This document shows, in pieces, positions 34,452-43,314 of a DNA stretch of 46,701 nucleotides. The notes under the pieces were generated by a model. It worked only from the letters and a program-made list of their open reading frames with translations. It ran no database searches and was not told the DNA's origin. A program made the position numbers and the translations under genes. Numbering within the stretch: position 1 is the stretch's first letter; each line of letters begins with the position of its first letter. The DNA is taken from contig CAIOTH010000118.1 of assembly GCA_903861145.1 (NCBI GenBank), forward strand, positions 1 through 46,701, read 5' to 3'. The DNA is from an uncultured Bacteroidota bacterium (GTDB taxonomy: Bacteria; Bacteroidota; Bacteroidia; Chitinophagales; LD1).

Positions 34452-35681
34452 GTGCTCGTTTCAGATCCCAATAGAAGCATCGTCCATTTCGACCTTGATA
34501 CATTTTTCGTTTCAGTTGAACGTTTATTAGACGACCGGTTAAAGAATCGACCGGTACTGGTGGGCGGCGTGAGCGACCGTGGTGTGGTAGCTTCTTGTAG
34601 TTACGAAGCCCGCAACTATGGTATCTATTCCGGCATGGCAATGAAAATAGCCCGGAGGTTGTGCCCTGAGGCTGCGGTGGTAAGAGGGGACTCTGGTAAG
34701 TACAGCCAATACTCAAACATCATTACCCAAATTATTCGCGAGCACGTGCCACTGGTTGAAAAGGCTTCGGTAGATGAATTTTATTTGGATATGACCGGTA
34801 TGGATAAAGTATTTGGTATAGCTAAATACACCAACGAGCTGCGCGATAAAATCATTAAACAAACCCAGCTGCCGCTTTCCATGGGCATGTCGCAAAACAA
34901 AACGGTTTCGAAGGTTGCCACCGGTGTATCAAAACCCAATGGCACTAAAACCATTGCCTGGGGCGACGAGAAAGGATTTTTGGCACCGCTGTCAGTTAAA
35001 AAACTGCCTATGGTAGGTAATGAAACTTACCAGGTAATGCAGGAGCTGGGCATTAAAACCATTGTTACTTTACAAAACATGCCCCAGGTTGCCATGGAAA
35101 AAGTATTTGGCAAAAACGGGCAAACACTTTGGCTGCGTGCGCAGGGTATTGATACTACCCCGGTAAAGCCTTACTACGAACGCGAATCATTATCATCTGA
35201 AAGAACTTTCGATCGCGATACCATTGATGTTGTAAAATTGCGCACCATTATAATGGCCATGGCCGAGGGACTTGCCTACCAATTGCGTATGGGCAACAAA
35301 CTAACAGCCTGCATTACTATTAAAATCAGGTACTCGGATATGCAAACCGAGACAAGACAAGCACACCTGCCTTACACCAGTTGCGACCACCTGATCCTGG
35401 AAAAAGCATTAAACCTTTTCGAGAAGCTTTTTACCCGCAGGCAATTGGTACGGCTTATTGGTATGAAGTGCAGCCACCTGGTTGGCGGCGGCCATCAAAT
35501 TAATTTGCTGGAAGACTCGGTTGAACGCATTCAACTGTATCAGCAAATGGATTATTTACGAAAGAAATACAAAGACAGCCGCATGGTTACCCGCGCAGCC
35601 ATTATGGACCAGGATAATATGGGCGTATGGAATCCATGGAATGGAGAACCACCAACGCCGCCCGCACACAGGCATGCATAA
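34452..35681 (+). CDS. dinB: DNA polymerase IV, Y-family translesion polymerase
   Basis: A 409-residue Y-family polymerase. The only suitable start is GTG at 34452. Catalytic motifs are intact: HFDLDTFF (D14) and SVDEFYLD (D108, E109), which distinguishes it from ImuB proteins that have lost these acids. CSYEARNYGIYSGM is the conserved finger motif, and KTVSKVATG the palm-thumb signature. QINLL at about 355 resembles a beta-clamp binding motif. The gene is followed after 13 bases by a DnaE-type polymerase, so this looks like a damage-tolerance cassette of the imuB-dnaE2 kind but with an active Y-polymerase and no imuA. It is 68 bases after the efflux operon, with the palindrome in between. 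Confidence 0.92.
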   Translation: MLVSDPNRSIVHFDLDTFFVSVERLLDDRLKNRPVLVGGVSDRGVVASCSYEARNYGIYSGMAMKIARRLCPEAAVVRGDSGKYSQYSNIITQIIREHVPLVEKASVDEFYLDMTGMDKVFGIAKYTNELRDKIIKQTQLPLSMGMSQNKTVSKVATGVSKPNGTKTIAWGDEKGFLAPLSVKKLPMVGNETYQVMQELGIKTIVTLQNMPQVAMEKVFGKNGQTLWLRAQGIDTTPVKPYYERESLSSERTFDRDTIDVVKLRTIIMAMAEGLAYQLRMGNKLTACITIKIRYSDMQTETRQAHLPYTSCDHLILEKALNLFEKLFTRRQLVRLIGMKCSHLVGGGHQINLLEDSVERIQLYQQMDYLRKKYKDSRMVTRAAIMDQDNMGVWNPWNGEPPTPPAHRHA

Positions 35682-35694
35682 AAAGTAAAGCAAC

Positions 35695-38628
35695 ATGTAC
35701 CTCAATTGTCATAGTCAGTATAGTTTAAATTACGGCATCATGTCGATTGAAGAACTGCTGCAGCATGCCGAGAGTTTAGGCATCCGGCGGTTGGCGCTTA
35801 CTGATATAAATAACACATCGGGCTGTCTTGATTTTTTGCGCCTGGCACCTAAATACCATATCAAGCCCGTTATCGGTATCGACTTCAGGCAAAATACCGA
35901 GCAATTGTATATCGGCCTCGCAAAAAACAATGAGGGGTTTAAAGAACTAAATGATTTTCTTACACATTACCACACACAGCACAAAGAACTGCCCCGCAAA
36001 CCGCCACATCTGTCCAATTGCATTATTATTTATCCGTGGAACAAAGAGCAGGCACCGGTGGCGCTTAAGCCTAACGAATATCTTGGCATAAGGCCTGCCG
36101 ATATTCCCGCATTCAGATTGTATGGCAAAAAGCAGTTACCGAATAAGCTGGTAGTATTGGCACCGGCTTCGTTCCGCACAAAAAATGATTTTAATACCCA
36201 TCGGTTGCTGCGGGCTATTTACCATAACATGCTGCTAAGTATGCTGCCGGTTGCTGAGCAAGGAAATGAGGGAGATAAGTTTCTGTCACTTAACGACCTG
36301 GTGAAGATGTATGAAGATTTCCCCGCCGCAACAAGCAATACCGATAAAATTTTGAAAGAATGCCGTGTGCAGTTTGAATTTGGCAAGAATAAAAACAAAT
36401 GCACTTTTTATGATACCGCCGAAGAAGATGTAATGAAGCTGAAAACGCTGGCACTTGAAGGATTGCATTACCGGTATAAAGATCCTGATCAGTTTATTAT
36501 TGACCGCTTTAATTCGGAGTTTGAAACCATTTGTACCTTGGGCTTTACTGCATACTTTTTAATTAATTGGGATATTGTACGCTATGCACGCGAAAGGGGC
36601 TTTTTCTACATAGGTAGGGGAAGCGGTGCCAATAGTATAGTTGCGTATTGCCTGCGCATTACTGATGTTGACCCCATCGAATTAAAACTTTACTTCGAAC
36701 GCTTCATCAATCCTTCGCGCCGCAACCCTCCTGATTTTGACATAGATTTCTCGCACACGGATCGCGATGATATACGGCAATATATTTTTAATAAATACCC
36801 CAATCATGCGGCCCTCGTAGGTAGCTACAGTACTTTCGAGCGTAAATCCTGCATTCGTGAAATAGGTAAAGTATTTGGCCTGCCCGATGATGAAATTGAA
36901 AACCTGCAATCGGACCGGCTTGATAGACGAAAGCTTGATCAGTATGGAAAACTGGTGCTTAAGTATGCAGAGTTTATCCATGGCCTGCCTAACCAGTTAA
37001 GCGTTCATGCTTGCGGTATTCTTATTTCGGAATTACCGATTACTACATATACTGCCCTTGAGTTAATGCCGGTGGGTTTTCCCTCAACCCAGTTTTCAAT
37101 GTTAGAGGCCGAAGATGTTGGCTTATACAAATTTGATATTCTAAGCCAACGAGGATTAGGCCATATTAAGGACGCAGTTGAGTTGGTAAAATCGAACCGC
37201 GGCGAGGATATAGATATACACCGCATACAGGATTTTAAAGAAGACCTGCGCATTAAAGAGCTTTTAAAAACAGGTAATACGATTGGCTGTTTTTATGTTG
37301 AGTCGCCCGCTATGCGGCAGCTTTTGCGTAAGCTGGAGGTGGAAGATTATCTCGGCCTTGTAGCTGCCAGTTCGGTTATCCGCCCGGGCGTTTCAAGCTC
37401 GGGCATGATGCGGCAATATATTTTGCGTTACCGGTATCCCGAAAAAAGAAAAGAAGCGCACCCCATATTGTACGAAATAATGCCTGATACTTTTGGCGTA
37501 ATGGTTTACCAGGAAGATGTAATAAAAGTGGCCCACATTTATGCAGGGCTTACGCTTGAAGAGGCTGATGTTATGCGCCGCGGCATGTCGGGCAAGTTCC
37601 GCTCGAGGGCTGAGTTTCAGGCCGTGCGCGAAAAGTTTTTTAGTAATTGTAAGGACAAAGGCTATCCCGATGCCGAGGCGGCAGAAGTGTGGCGGCAAAT
37701 AGAAAGTTTTGCGGGGTACGCTTTTGCTAAGGGGCACTCGGCATCATATGCGGTAGAGAGTTACCAAAGCTTGTATTTGCGTGCTTACCACCCCGTTGAG
37801 TTTATGACTGGAGTGCTTAATAACTTCGGAGGCTTTTATTCAACCGAATTTTATTTGCAACAGGCGCAAATGATAGGCGCCACTATTGAGCTGCCCTGTG
37901 TAAACACAAGCAACAATCTTGCGGTACTAACAGGCACAACCATTTACATGGGCTTATGTCTTATTAAAGATTTAGAACAAAATACGGTTCAAAGCCTTCT
38001 GCTCGAACGCCAACGAGAAGGCCTGTTTAAAAGCCTCGATGACTTTATAACGCGGGTGCCTGTTTCGTTAGAACAACTGCGGATTCTCATTCGCATCAAG
38101 GCATTCAGGTTTACCGGTAAAACAAGCAAAGAACTTTTGTGGGATGCGCACATGCTATTGGGCAAAACAAAAAAAACAGCGCCTAAAAAAGAGTTATTCG
38201 CCATGCCGCCACAACCCAATCGCCTACCTGCGCTTGAATACGGGCAATATGAAGATGCGTTGGACGAAATGAAGATACTGGGGTTTCCATACACCTCGCC
38301 TTTTACACTGCTCGAAAAGCAGTATCCCGGTATTGTTTATGCCACCGAACTAATGGCTCACTTAAGTAAAGTAGTTTATATGGTGGGCTATTATGTAAAT
38401 ATTAAAGGCGTAACAACCATTCATGGCGAAAGAATGTATTTCGGCAGTTTTATCGATAGCAAAGGCAACCTGTTCGATACTGTGCATTTTCCGCAGTCTA
38501 TTGAGCAGTATCCCTTTACCGGTAAGGGCTGTTACATCGTTAAGGGTACCGTGATTGAGGAATTTGATGTGCCAAGTGTTGAAGTAACACACATGCAAAA
38601 AATAAACTGGATGTTTAGCGAATCATGA
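35695..38628 (+). CDS. dnaE: Short DnaE-family DNA polymerase III alpha subunit (DnaE2-like)
   Basis: A 977-residue C-family polymerase, shorter than replicative DnaE (about 1160). The PHP domain (1-200) is degenerate: NCHSQYS replaces HxHSxYS and LTDINN replaces LTDHGN, so its metal site is probably dead. The palm has IGRGSGANS and PPDFDIDFS with D349 and D351 as catalytic acids, and KFDILSQRGL contributing the third. YAFAKGHSASYA is the conserved fingers motif. An OB-fold lies near the C-terminus (about 895-965); the tau-binding tail is missing. Length and dinB neighbour favour an error-prone DnaE2-like polymerase acting in translesion synthesis rather than replication. Confidence 0.9.
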   Translation: MYLNCHSQYSLNYGIMSIEELLQHAESLGIRRLALTDINNTSGCLDFLRLAPKYHIKPVIGIDFRQNTEQLYIGLAKNNEGFKELNDFLTHYHTQHKELPRKPPHLSNCIIIYPWNKEQAPVALKPNEYLGIRPADIPAFRLYGKKQLPNKLVVLAPASFRTKNDFNTHRLLRAIYHNMLLSMLPVAEQGNEGDKFLSLNDLVKMYEDFPAATSNTDKILKECRVQFEFGKNKNKCTFYDTAEEDVMKLKTLALEGLHYRYKDPDQFIIDRFNSEFETICTLGFTAYFLINWDIVRYARERGFFYIGRGSGANSIVAYCLRITDVDPIELKLYFERFINPSRRNPPDFDIDFSHTDRDDIRQYIFNKYPNHAALVGSYSTFERKSCIREIGKVFGLPDDEIENLQSDRLDRRKLDQYGKLVLKYAEFIHGLPNQLSVHACGILISELPITTYTALELMPVGFPSTQFSMLEAEDVGLYKFDILSQRGLGHIKDAVELVKSNRGEDIDIHRIQDFKEDLRIKELLKTGNTIGCFYVESPAMRQLLRKLEVEDYLGLVAASSVIRPGVSSSGMMRQYILRYRYPEKRKEAHPILYEIMPDTFGVMVYQEDVIKVAHIYAGLTLEEADVMRRGMSGKFRSRAEFQAVREKFFSNCKDKGYPDAEAAEVWRQIESFAGYAFAKGHSASYAVESYQSLYLRAYHPVEFMTGVLNNFGGFYSTEFYLQQAQMIGATIELPCVNTSNNLAVLTGTTIYMGLCLIKDLEQNTVQSLLLERQREGLFKSLDDFITRVPVSLEQLRILIRIKAFRFTGKTSKELLWDAHMLLGKTKKTAPKKELFAMPPQPNRLPALEYGQYEDALDEMKILGFPYTSPFTLLEKQYPGIVYATELMAHLSKVVYMVGYYVNIKGVTTIHGERMYFGSFIDSKGNLFDTVHFPQSIEQYPFTGKGCYIVKGTVIEEFDVPSVEVTHMQKINWMFSES

Positions 38629-38663
38629 CAATTCAATTAAGTTCGTAACACTATATTTAAATT

Positions 38664-39893
38664 ATGCCTGTAAAACGCAGTGCCGCCCTTGGCTTTATAT
38701 TTATTACTATCCTGGTTGATGTTATCGGCCTTGGCGTTATCATCCCCATAGTGCCAAAATTAATACAAAGGCTAACCGGTGAAGGCATTAGCGAAGCCTC
38801 GCGTTACGGTGGCTGGCTTATATTCAGCTTTGCCTTTATGCAGTTTATTTTCTCACCCATTTTAGGTAGCCTTAGCGACCGCTATGGAAGGCGCCCGGTA
38901 CTGCTTTTATCTCTTCTGGGTTTGGGCCTCGATTATATTTTGCAGGCCTTTGCGCCTACTATTATCTGGCTTTTTGTAGGCCGCTTAATTGCAGGGGTTA
39001 TGGGCGCAAGTTTCACCACAGCAACTGCATACATTGCCGACATCAGCACGCCCGAAAAGCGCGCGCAGAACTTTGGGTTAGTAGGCGCTGCTTTTGGTTT
39101 AGGCTTTATCATTGGCCCCGTTATTGGCGGCCTTGCCAGCAAATGGGGCACCAGTGTACCTTTTATGATTGCCGCAGGTTTAACTTTAATGAATGTGCTC
39201 TATGGCTACTTTATTTTACCCGAATCGTTAACCAAGGAAAACCGACGTGCATTCGATTGGTCTAAAGCCAACCCGTTAGGTGCGTTAGCCCAGTTGCAAA
39301 AATATCCGGTAGTATCGGGGCTTATTGTTACGCTGGTGCTTGTAAATATTGCAGCCCATGCCGTTCAATCTAATTGGACATACTATACTATCTATAAATT
39401 CAATTGGTCTGAAGAAATGATTGGCTACTCGCTGGCTACAGTGGGCATATTGGTTTCATTAGTGCAAGGCCTATTGATTAGAAAAGCCATTCCGATTTTA
39501 GGGCAACGCAAGGCTATTTATGTGGGCCTGGGTTTCTATGCCCTTGGTTTGGTACTTTTCGGAATAGCCTGGCAGGGTTGGATGATGTTTGCTTTTTTAA
39601 TTCCCTATTGTTTAGGCGGCATAGCAGGGCCTACTTTACAGGGTATTATTTCAAACCAGGTACCGGCTAACGAGCAGGGCGAATTACAAGGCGCACTTAC
39701 CAGTCTTGTAAGTATGACCTCTATTATTGGCCCGCTTATTATGAATAACTTATTTGCTTATTCAACTGCCAAAGGCAGTTTGTTTTATTTACCGGGGGCA
39801 GCGTTTTTTCTGGCTGCGGTACTGGTAATAATCGGCTTATTGTTATGTGCAAAAACGCTTTCGGCGCAACAATTTGCTTCCAAGAGGGCATAG
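38664..39893 (+). CDS. MFS exporter, TCR/Tet family
   Basis: A 409-residue 12-helix transporter. The signature motif [15 protein letters not shown], lies between TM2 and TM3, and the [16 protein letters not shown] sequence of TM5 is the drug:H+ antiporter motif [16 protein letters not shown] in TM1 is typical of the tetracycline-resistance branch. Likely role is proton-driven efflux of a drug or metabolite; tetracycline itself is not demonstrated. It begins 35 bases after dnaE on the same strand and may be co-transcribed; a TATATTTA box 4 nt before its ATG could also act as its own -7 element. It converges on the FKBP gene with an 8-base gap. Confidence 0.88.
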   Translation: MPVKRSAALGFIFITILVDVIGLGVIIPIVPKLIQRLTGEGISEASRYGGWLIFSFAFMQFIFSPILGSLSDRYGRRPVLLLSLLGLGLDYILQAFAPTIIWLFVGRLIAGVMGASFTTATAYIADISTPEKRAQNFGLVGAAFGLGFIIGPVIGGLASKWGTSVPFMIAAGLTLMNVLYGYFILPESLTKENRRAFDWSKANPLGALAQLQKYPVVSGLIVTLVLVNIAAHAVQSNWTYYTIYKFNWSEEMIGYSLATVGILVSLVQGLLIRKAIPILGQRKAIYVGLGFYALGLVLFGIAWQGWMMFAFLIPYCLGGIAGPTLQGIISNQVPANEQGELQGALTSLVSMTSIIGPLIMNNLFAYSTAKGSLFYLPGAAFFLAAVLVIIGLLLCAKTLSAQQFASKRA

Positions 39894-39901
39894 CTTTTTT
39901 T

Positions 39902-40348
39902 CTACTGAACGCGCAGTAAAACAATGTCAAATATCAAAACCGTGTTCGGTGGAACGCTTCCTGAACCTGCCGGGCCATAAGCCAATGCCGAAGGAATAAT
40001 TAAAGTAGCCTTCCCACCTACTTTCATAAGGGGTATACCTTCAGTCCAGCCGGGAATTACCTGATCTAAATAAAAGCTAATGGCGGTAGCGCTTTGGTCA
40101 AACACCGTTCCATCCGTATAGTAGCCTTTATAAGTAACCGTAACCTTTGAAGTTGCTGTTGGGTTTGCACCAGTACCGGTTTGTGTTGAAATATAATACA
40201 GCCCTCCCGGTTCCTGAACCGCGTTTAAATGGTGCGATGAGATATAGCTTTGAATGATTTGCTGGTCAACCATAGCCTGGTTTTTACCACAACCGAATAA
40301 GCCAACCAGGCAAACCGGAATAATAAACAAGTAAATTATTTTACGCAT
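39902..40348 (-). CDS. FKBP-type peptidyl-prolyl isomerase lipoprotein
   Basis: A 148-residue lipoprotein. The signal sequence ends in lipobox LFGC (C20). After a helical stretch of about 35 residues (MVDQQIIQSYISSHHL) comes a single FKBP domain: VTYKGYYTDGTVFDQ, VIPGWTEGIPLMKVGGKA, IIPSALAYG, VPPNTVLIFDIVL, with the usual aromatic and Asp residues of the active pocket. It is expected to catalyse prolyl cis-trans isomerisation and help fold proteins in the envelope. It is a single gene, divergent from the beta-barrel genes. Confidence 0.92.
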   Translation of the reverse strand: MRKIIYLFIIPVCLVGLFGCGKNQAMVDQQIIQSYISSHHLNAVQEPGGLYYISTQTGTGANPTATSKVTVTYKGYYTDGTVFDQSATAISFYLDQVIPGWTEGIPLMKVGGKATLIIPSALAYGPAGSGSVPPNTVLIFDIVLLRVQ

Positions 40349-40470
40349 AGACGATAATAGGGTTAAAGCCTTAAAACCAGCATGCTAATTAAGGATTTTT
40401 ATGCCAATTATGACTGTTGCGCTTTACCCTGGACGCAATTTTAACAGCTATAACCTAGTCATAAACCGAA

Positions 40471-40484
40471 TTCTGATTTCAGAA
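40471..40484. promoter_or_regulatory. Short palindrome upstream of beta-barrel genes
   Basis: TTCTGA TT TCAGAA, a perfect 6-bp inverted repeat with a 2-nt spacer, lies about 80 bases upstream of the promoter at 40566. It may be an operator, but a palindrome this short can arise by chance. Confidence 0.25.
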
Positions 40485-40565
40485 ATAAATTTCATTTGTA
40501 TCATTGGTAACATCATTTCAATAACTACCTGCTTCGGGGATTTCATGGCGATATGAGTCTCATCA

Positions 40566-40596
40566 TTTGTTTATATCACCGCACATCTTACATTTG
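40566..40596 (+). promoter_or_regulatory. Bacteroidota-type promoter of outer-membrane beta-barrel pair
   Basis: TTTG at 40566-40569, exactly 19 nt, then TACATTTG at 40589-40596: full matches to both promoter elements. Transcription would start near 40603, only a few bases before ATG 40607, so the mRNA is nearly leaderless. It rules out the longer start at 40553. Confidence 0.75.
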
Positions 40597-40606
40597 GGCA
40601 TTAGCC

Positions 40607-41296
40607 ATGAGTTCAACCCGCCCTCGTTATTTCATATATCCGTTTCTACTGTTAGCGGTTTTATTTGTGCATTTTAACGCCATAGCACAAAAAAGCGAGA
40701 GGCAGAAGAGTGACACCACCCATTATCCCAGCGAATCGGGTATGGTGACTGTGGGTTTTCGTACTATCATTAGCAGCTTTAGCGATGGCGTCCCTTCCGC
40801 CTTTGGCTATGGTGCGGGTGCACATGTCCGCATTCAGTTAATTGACCGTGTTAATACGGAATGGTTCGGCGATGTGATTACCAATAACGTTAATAACCTT
40901 GCCCATCGTACTGATTTTCACATTGGCTGGAGCGTTATGTATTATTTAATTCCCACTCGAGGATTTACCCGGCCGCTAACGCCTTATGTTGTAGCAGGTC
41001 ATTGCTTTGATGAAACCCTGGTAAGATTAGATGGTCCAAACGGTCAGCAGGGGTCAAGATTTACTTCGGCTGTGCAGGCCGGGTTAGGATGTCATTACAA
41101 TATTACGCCGAGGTTTAATCTGTCATTAACTGCGCAATATATGTTGCACCTGGGTAAAGAAATTGACGCCGAGAAAAATGCCGATGGAACAGAGAGTATT
41201 GTTACACATAAAAATGCAGGTTGGGAGGGGCACTTGCTGATTAGCATTAGTGCTAATATTAAATTGGGACGACTATGGAAAAAGGAACAGGAATAA
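40607..41296 (+). CDS. Outer-membrane beta-barrel-like protein
   Basis: A 229-residue protein starting at the ATG at 40607 just after the promoter; the signal peptide ends FNAIAQ. The mature part has alternating strands typical of an OmpA/OmpW-like barrel (VTVGFRTIISSF, GAGAHVRIQLI, VNTEWFGDVI, PYVVAGHCF, FTSAVQAGLGCHY, FNLSLTAQYMLHLG, HLLISISANIKLG), with periplasmic turns rich in Pro and Asn. No enzymatic motif is seen. Its 3' end overlaps the next gene by 22 bases, so the two are a translationally linked pair, probably cooperating or sharing expression. Ligand unknown. Confidence 0.75.
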   Translation: MSSTRPRYFIYPFLLLAVLFVHFNAIAQKSERQKSDTTHYPSESGMVTVGFRTIISSFSDGVPSAFGYGAGAHVRIQLIDRVNTEWFGDVITNNVNNLAHRTDFHIGWSVMYYLIPTRGFTRPLTPYVVAGHCFDETLVRLDGPNGQQGSRFTSAVQAGLGCHYNITPRFNLSLTAQYMLHLGKEIDAEKNADGTESIVTHKNAGWEGHLLISISANIKLGRLWKKEQE

Positions 41297-41925
41297 CCCG
41301 TGCGGTATTAACTTTAATGGTGTTGATGTTTCTTTTTATGGCTGTTGATGCACAGAAAAAAGAGAAATTAAGGATTTGGGATGTTCGAAAAGGCAGTCTT
41401 CGTTTTCAGGGCAATTTAGCACCCGGCTACCTGTTTAAGCAAAAAGATGTTACTGCATATGTAAATGGCGATGTTGATTATTTTGTCGACGACCGTACCT
41501 CGGTTTTTGGTTCACTTTGGGCATCTTTCAATATGGGGAATGATCCTAGAGGATTGTTAGCCAACCATGCAATTTTTAGTGGGGTTAATTACCACTTTTT
41601 AAAGCCACAGCGTATTGATCCCTATGTTGGCTTAACACCCGGTATAGGCCTGGTACGTGCTGGTTATGCTGACTCTTTGGGCAATTTTCAAAAAACAAAC
41701 TTTACACCCATACCACTTATTTCGGCGGCCATAGGGTTTAACTATTATGTGGGTTTTGTTTTTCATTTTTTCGTAAAAGCCCAATTCACTGCCGGCCAGA
41801 TTTTTAGTTCGCTGCCGGTTGAAAAGCGGGTTGATGAATTAAAAGTTACTGTGGGCCTGGGCTACAACTTTCGTGTTTGGTGGCCCAAAAACCGTGACAA
41901 GTGGAAGCAGAAGGCTTCGAAATAA
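41275..41925 (+). CDS. Second outer-membrane beta-barrel-like protein
   Basis: A 216-residue protein, started at the ATG at 41275 inside the end of the preceding gene; the signal peptide ends AVDAQKK. Strands such as FQGNLAPGYLFK, TAYVNGDVDYFV, TSVFGSLWASFNMG, VGLTPGIGLVRAG, ISAAIGFNYYVGF and LKVTVGLGYNFRVWW suggest an 8- to 10-stranded barrel, with the aromatic ending common in outer-membrane proteins (FRVWW near the C-terminus). It is a possible distant relative of the neighbour, but sequence similarity is low. Function unknown. Confidence 0.75.
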   Translation: MEKGTGITRAVLTLMVLMFLFMAVDAQKKEKLRIWDVRKGSLRFQGNLAPGYLFKQKDVTAYVNGDVDYFVDDRTSVFGSLWASFNMGNDPRGLLANHAIFSGVNYHFLKPQRIDPYVGLTPGIGLVRAGYADSLGNFQKTNFTPIPLISAAIGFNYYVGFVFHFFVKAQFTAGQIFSSLPVEKRVDELKVTVGLGYNFRVWWPKNRDKWKQKASK

Positions 41926-42048
41926 AGCATCTCAATTCTTTTCAAATCGGCAGTACGCTATAATTGCCATTGGGGTTTTATGAATTTAATCGGTTCATAA
42001 AATCAGGAAATGTTATTTCTTTGAGCCTGCTCTCCTAAAACACGCGCT

Positions 42049-43212
42049 TTGAAAAGAATTCTTACACTATTGGCCGGTGCATTACTACTCGTATCGTTTT
42101 CAAACGACACCAAAATTAGTGGCGATGAACTTAAAATGAATCAGCTTCAAATCATTGCCACGCATAATAGCTACCACATTAAAACCGATAACGCGGTATT
42201 CAGGTTTTTAAAATTTCTTTATTCTTCCGGCGTGTTGCCCGGCGGGCTCAATCCCGATGAAATTGATTATACCAAAGATTCTCTTTCGGTACAGTTGGGT
42301 AAATACGGCGTACGCGGCCTCGAACTTGATGTTTGGAACGATCCTCAAGGCGGCAGGTTCTATCATCGCAAAGGCAAAGCCTATGTTTGGAAAAGAACGG
42401 CCTCGGGTATTGATGCGCTAAAGCAACCGGGTTTCAAAATATTGCACATTCCCGATTTCGATTTTAATACTACCAACTTTACTTTTAAAGATGCTTTGGC
42501 TGAAATAAAGAGATGGAGTGATGCCAACCCCAATCATTTACCTGTTTTTATCAATGTCGAGTCCGAAACCGAAACCCCCGGCGACCAGGTTCATTTTCTT
42601 CGCAATCTAACTCACGCTGCACCATTTGATTCAATAGCACTGGATAACCTGGATGGTGAAGTGAAAAGCGTTTTTGGCGCTAATCTTGATGGTGTCATTA
42701 CGCCCGATAAGATTAGAGGAAATTATGCAACTCTTGAACAAGCTGTTTTAGCTGGCAATTGGCCAACAGTTGCTGCTGCCAGGGGGAAAGTGGTTTTTAT
42801 AATTGACGTGCATGCTAATGTTGAGCAGCTTTACAAAACGGGCCACCCTTCATTTAAAGGTCGCGCTATGTTTACCTACGCCAACCCCGGTACCTCCGAG
42901 GCGGCCTTTGTCATCATGAACGGCCCTTATAAAAAGCAAGACCAGATAAAAGAAGCCGTAAGGAAAGGCTACATAGTGCGCACTCGTAGCGATGGAGGCA
43001 CCCATGAGGCAAGAGAAGGCGATTACCGTAATATGGAGGAAGCTTTTTCAAGTGGTGCACAAATCATCTCTACAGATTACTATAAACCCGATTACCGCGC
43101 CGGGAAAAAGGGATGGAGCGATTACCATGTTGTATTTCCGCAAGGAGGCATGGCGCGGGTTGATACCATAGCCCAACATACCATAGCCCTGCCACTGCCT
43201 GTTAAGGAGTGA
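42049..43212 (+). CDS. Secreted Ca2+-dependent PI-PLC-like phosphodiesterase
   Basis: A 387-residue protein of the PI-PLC-C1 (Ca2+-dependent phosphoinositide phospholipase C, SaPLC1-like) family. TTG at 42049 is the only usable start after an in-frame stop at 42022; it opens a signal peptide (MKRILTLLAGALLLVSFS). The TIM-barrel catalytic motifs are present: IATHNSYH (H39), GVRGLELDVWND (E92, D94, likely calcium ligands), LHIPDFDFN (H133) and a late TDYY. Such enzymes cut phosphatidylinositol or related phosphodiesters outside the cell or in the periplasm. Bacteria mostly lack PI, so the natural substrate is open. Neighbours give no hint. Confidence 0.83.
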   Translation: MKRILTLLAGALLLVSFSNDTKISGDELKMNQLQIIATHNSYHIKTDNAVFRFLKFLYSSGVLPGGLNPDEIDYTKDSLSVQLGKYGVRGLELDVWNDPQGGRFYHRKGKAYVWKRTASGIDALKQPGFKILHIPDFDFNTTNFTFKDALAEIKRWSDANPNHLPVFINVESETETPGDQVHFLRNLTHAAPFDSIALDNLDGEVKSVFGANLDGVITPDKIRGNYATLEQAVLAGNWPTVAAARGKVVFIIDVHANVEQLYKTGHPSFKGRAMFTYANPGTSEAAFVIMNGPYKKQDQIKEAVRKGYIVRTRSDGGTHEAREGDYRNMEEAFSSGAQIISTDYYKPDYRAGKKGWSDYHVVFPQGGMARVDTIAQHTIALPLPVKE

Positions 43213-43218
43213 TTGATA

Positions 43219-43257
43219 TTGGCATTAACAAGTGGTTGTAATTGTGATTAATGCCAA
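43219..43257 (+). terminator. Probable terminator after PI-PLC-like gene
   Basis: TTGGCATTAA (43219-43228) and TTAATGCCAA (43248-43257) form a perfect 10-bp stem with a 19-nt loop, followed by a T-rich stretch (GTTTAATTTTATTT). It lies 6 bases after the stop codon. The loop is large, so termination may be moderate. Confidence 0.55.
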
Positions 43258-43314
43258 GTTTAATTTTATTTATTATATTCCGTAAAATTTCGTGTTCACC
43301 CCAAATAACTATTT

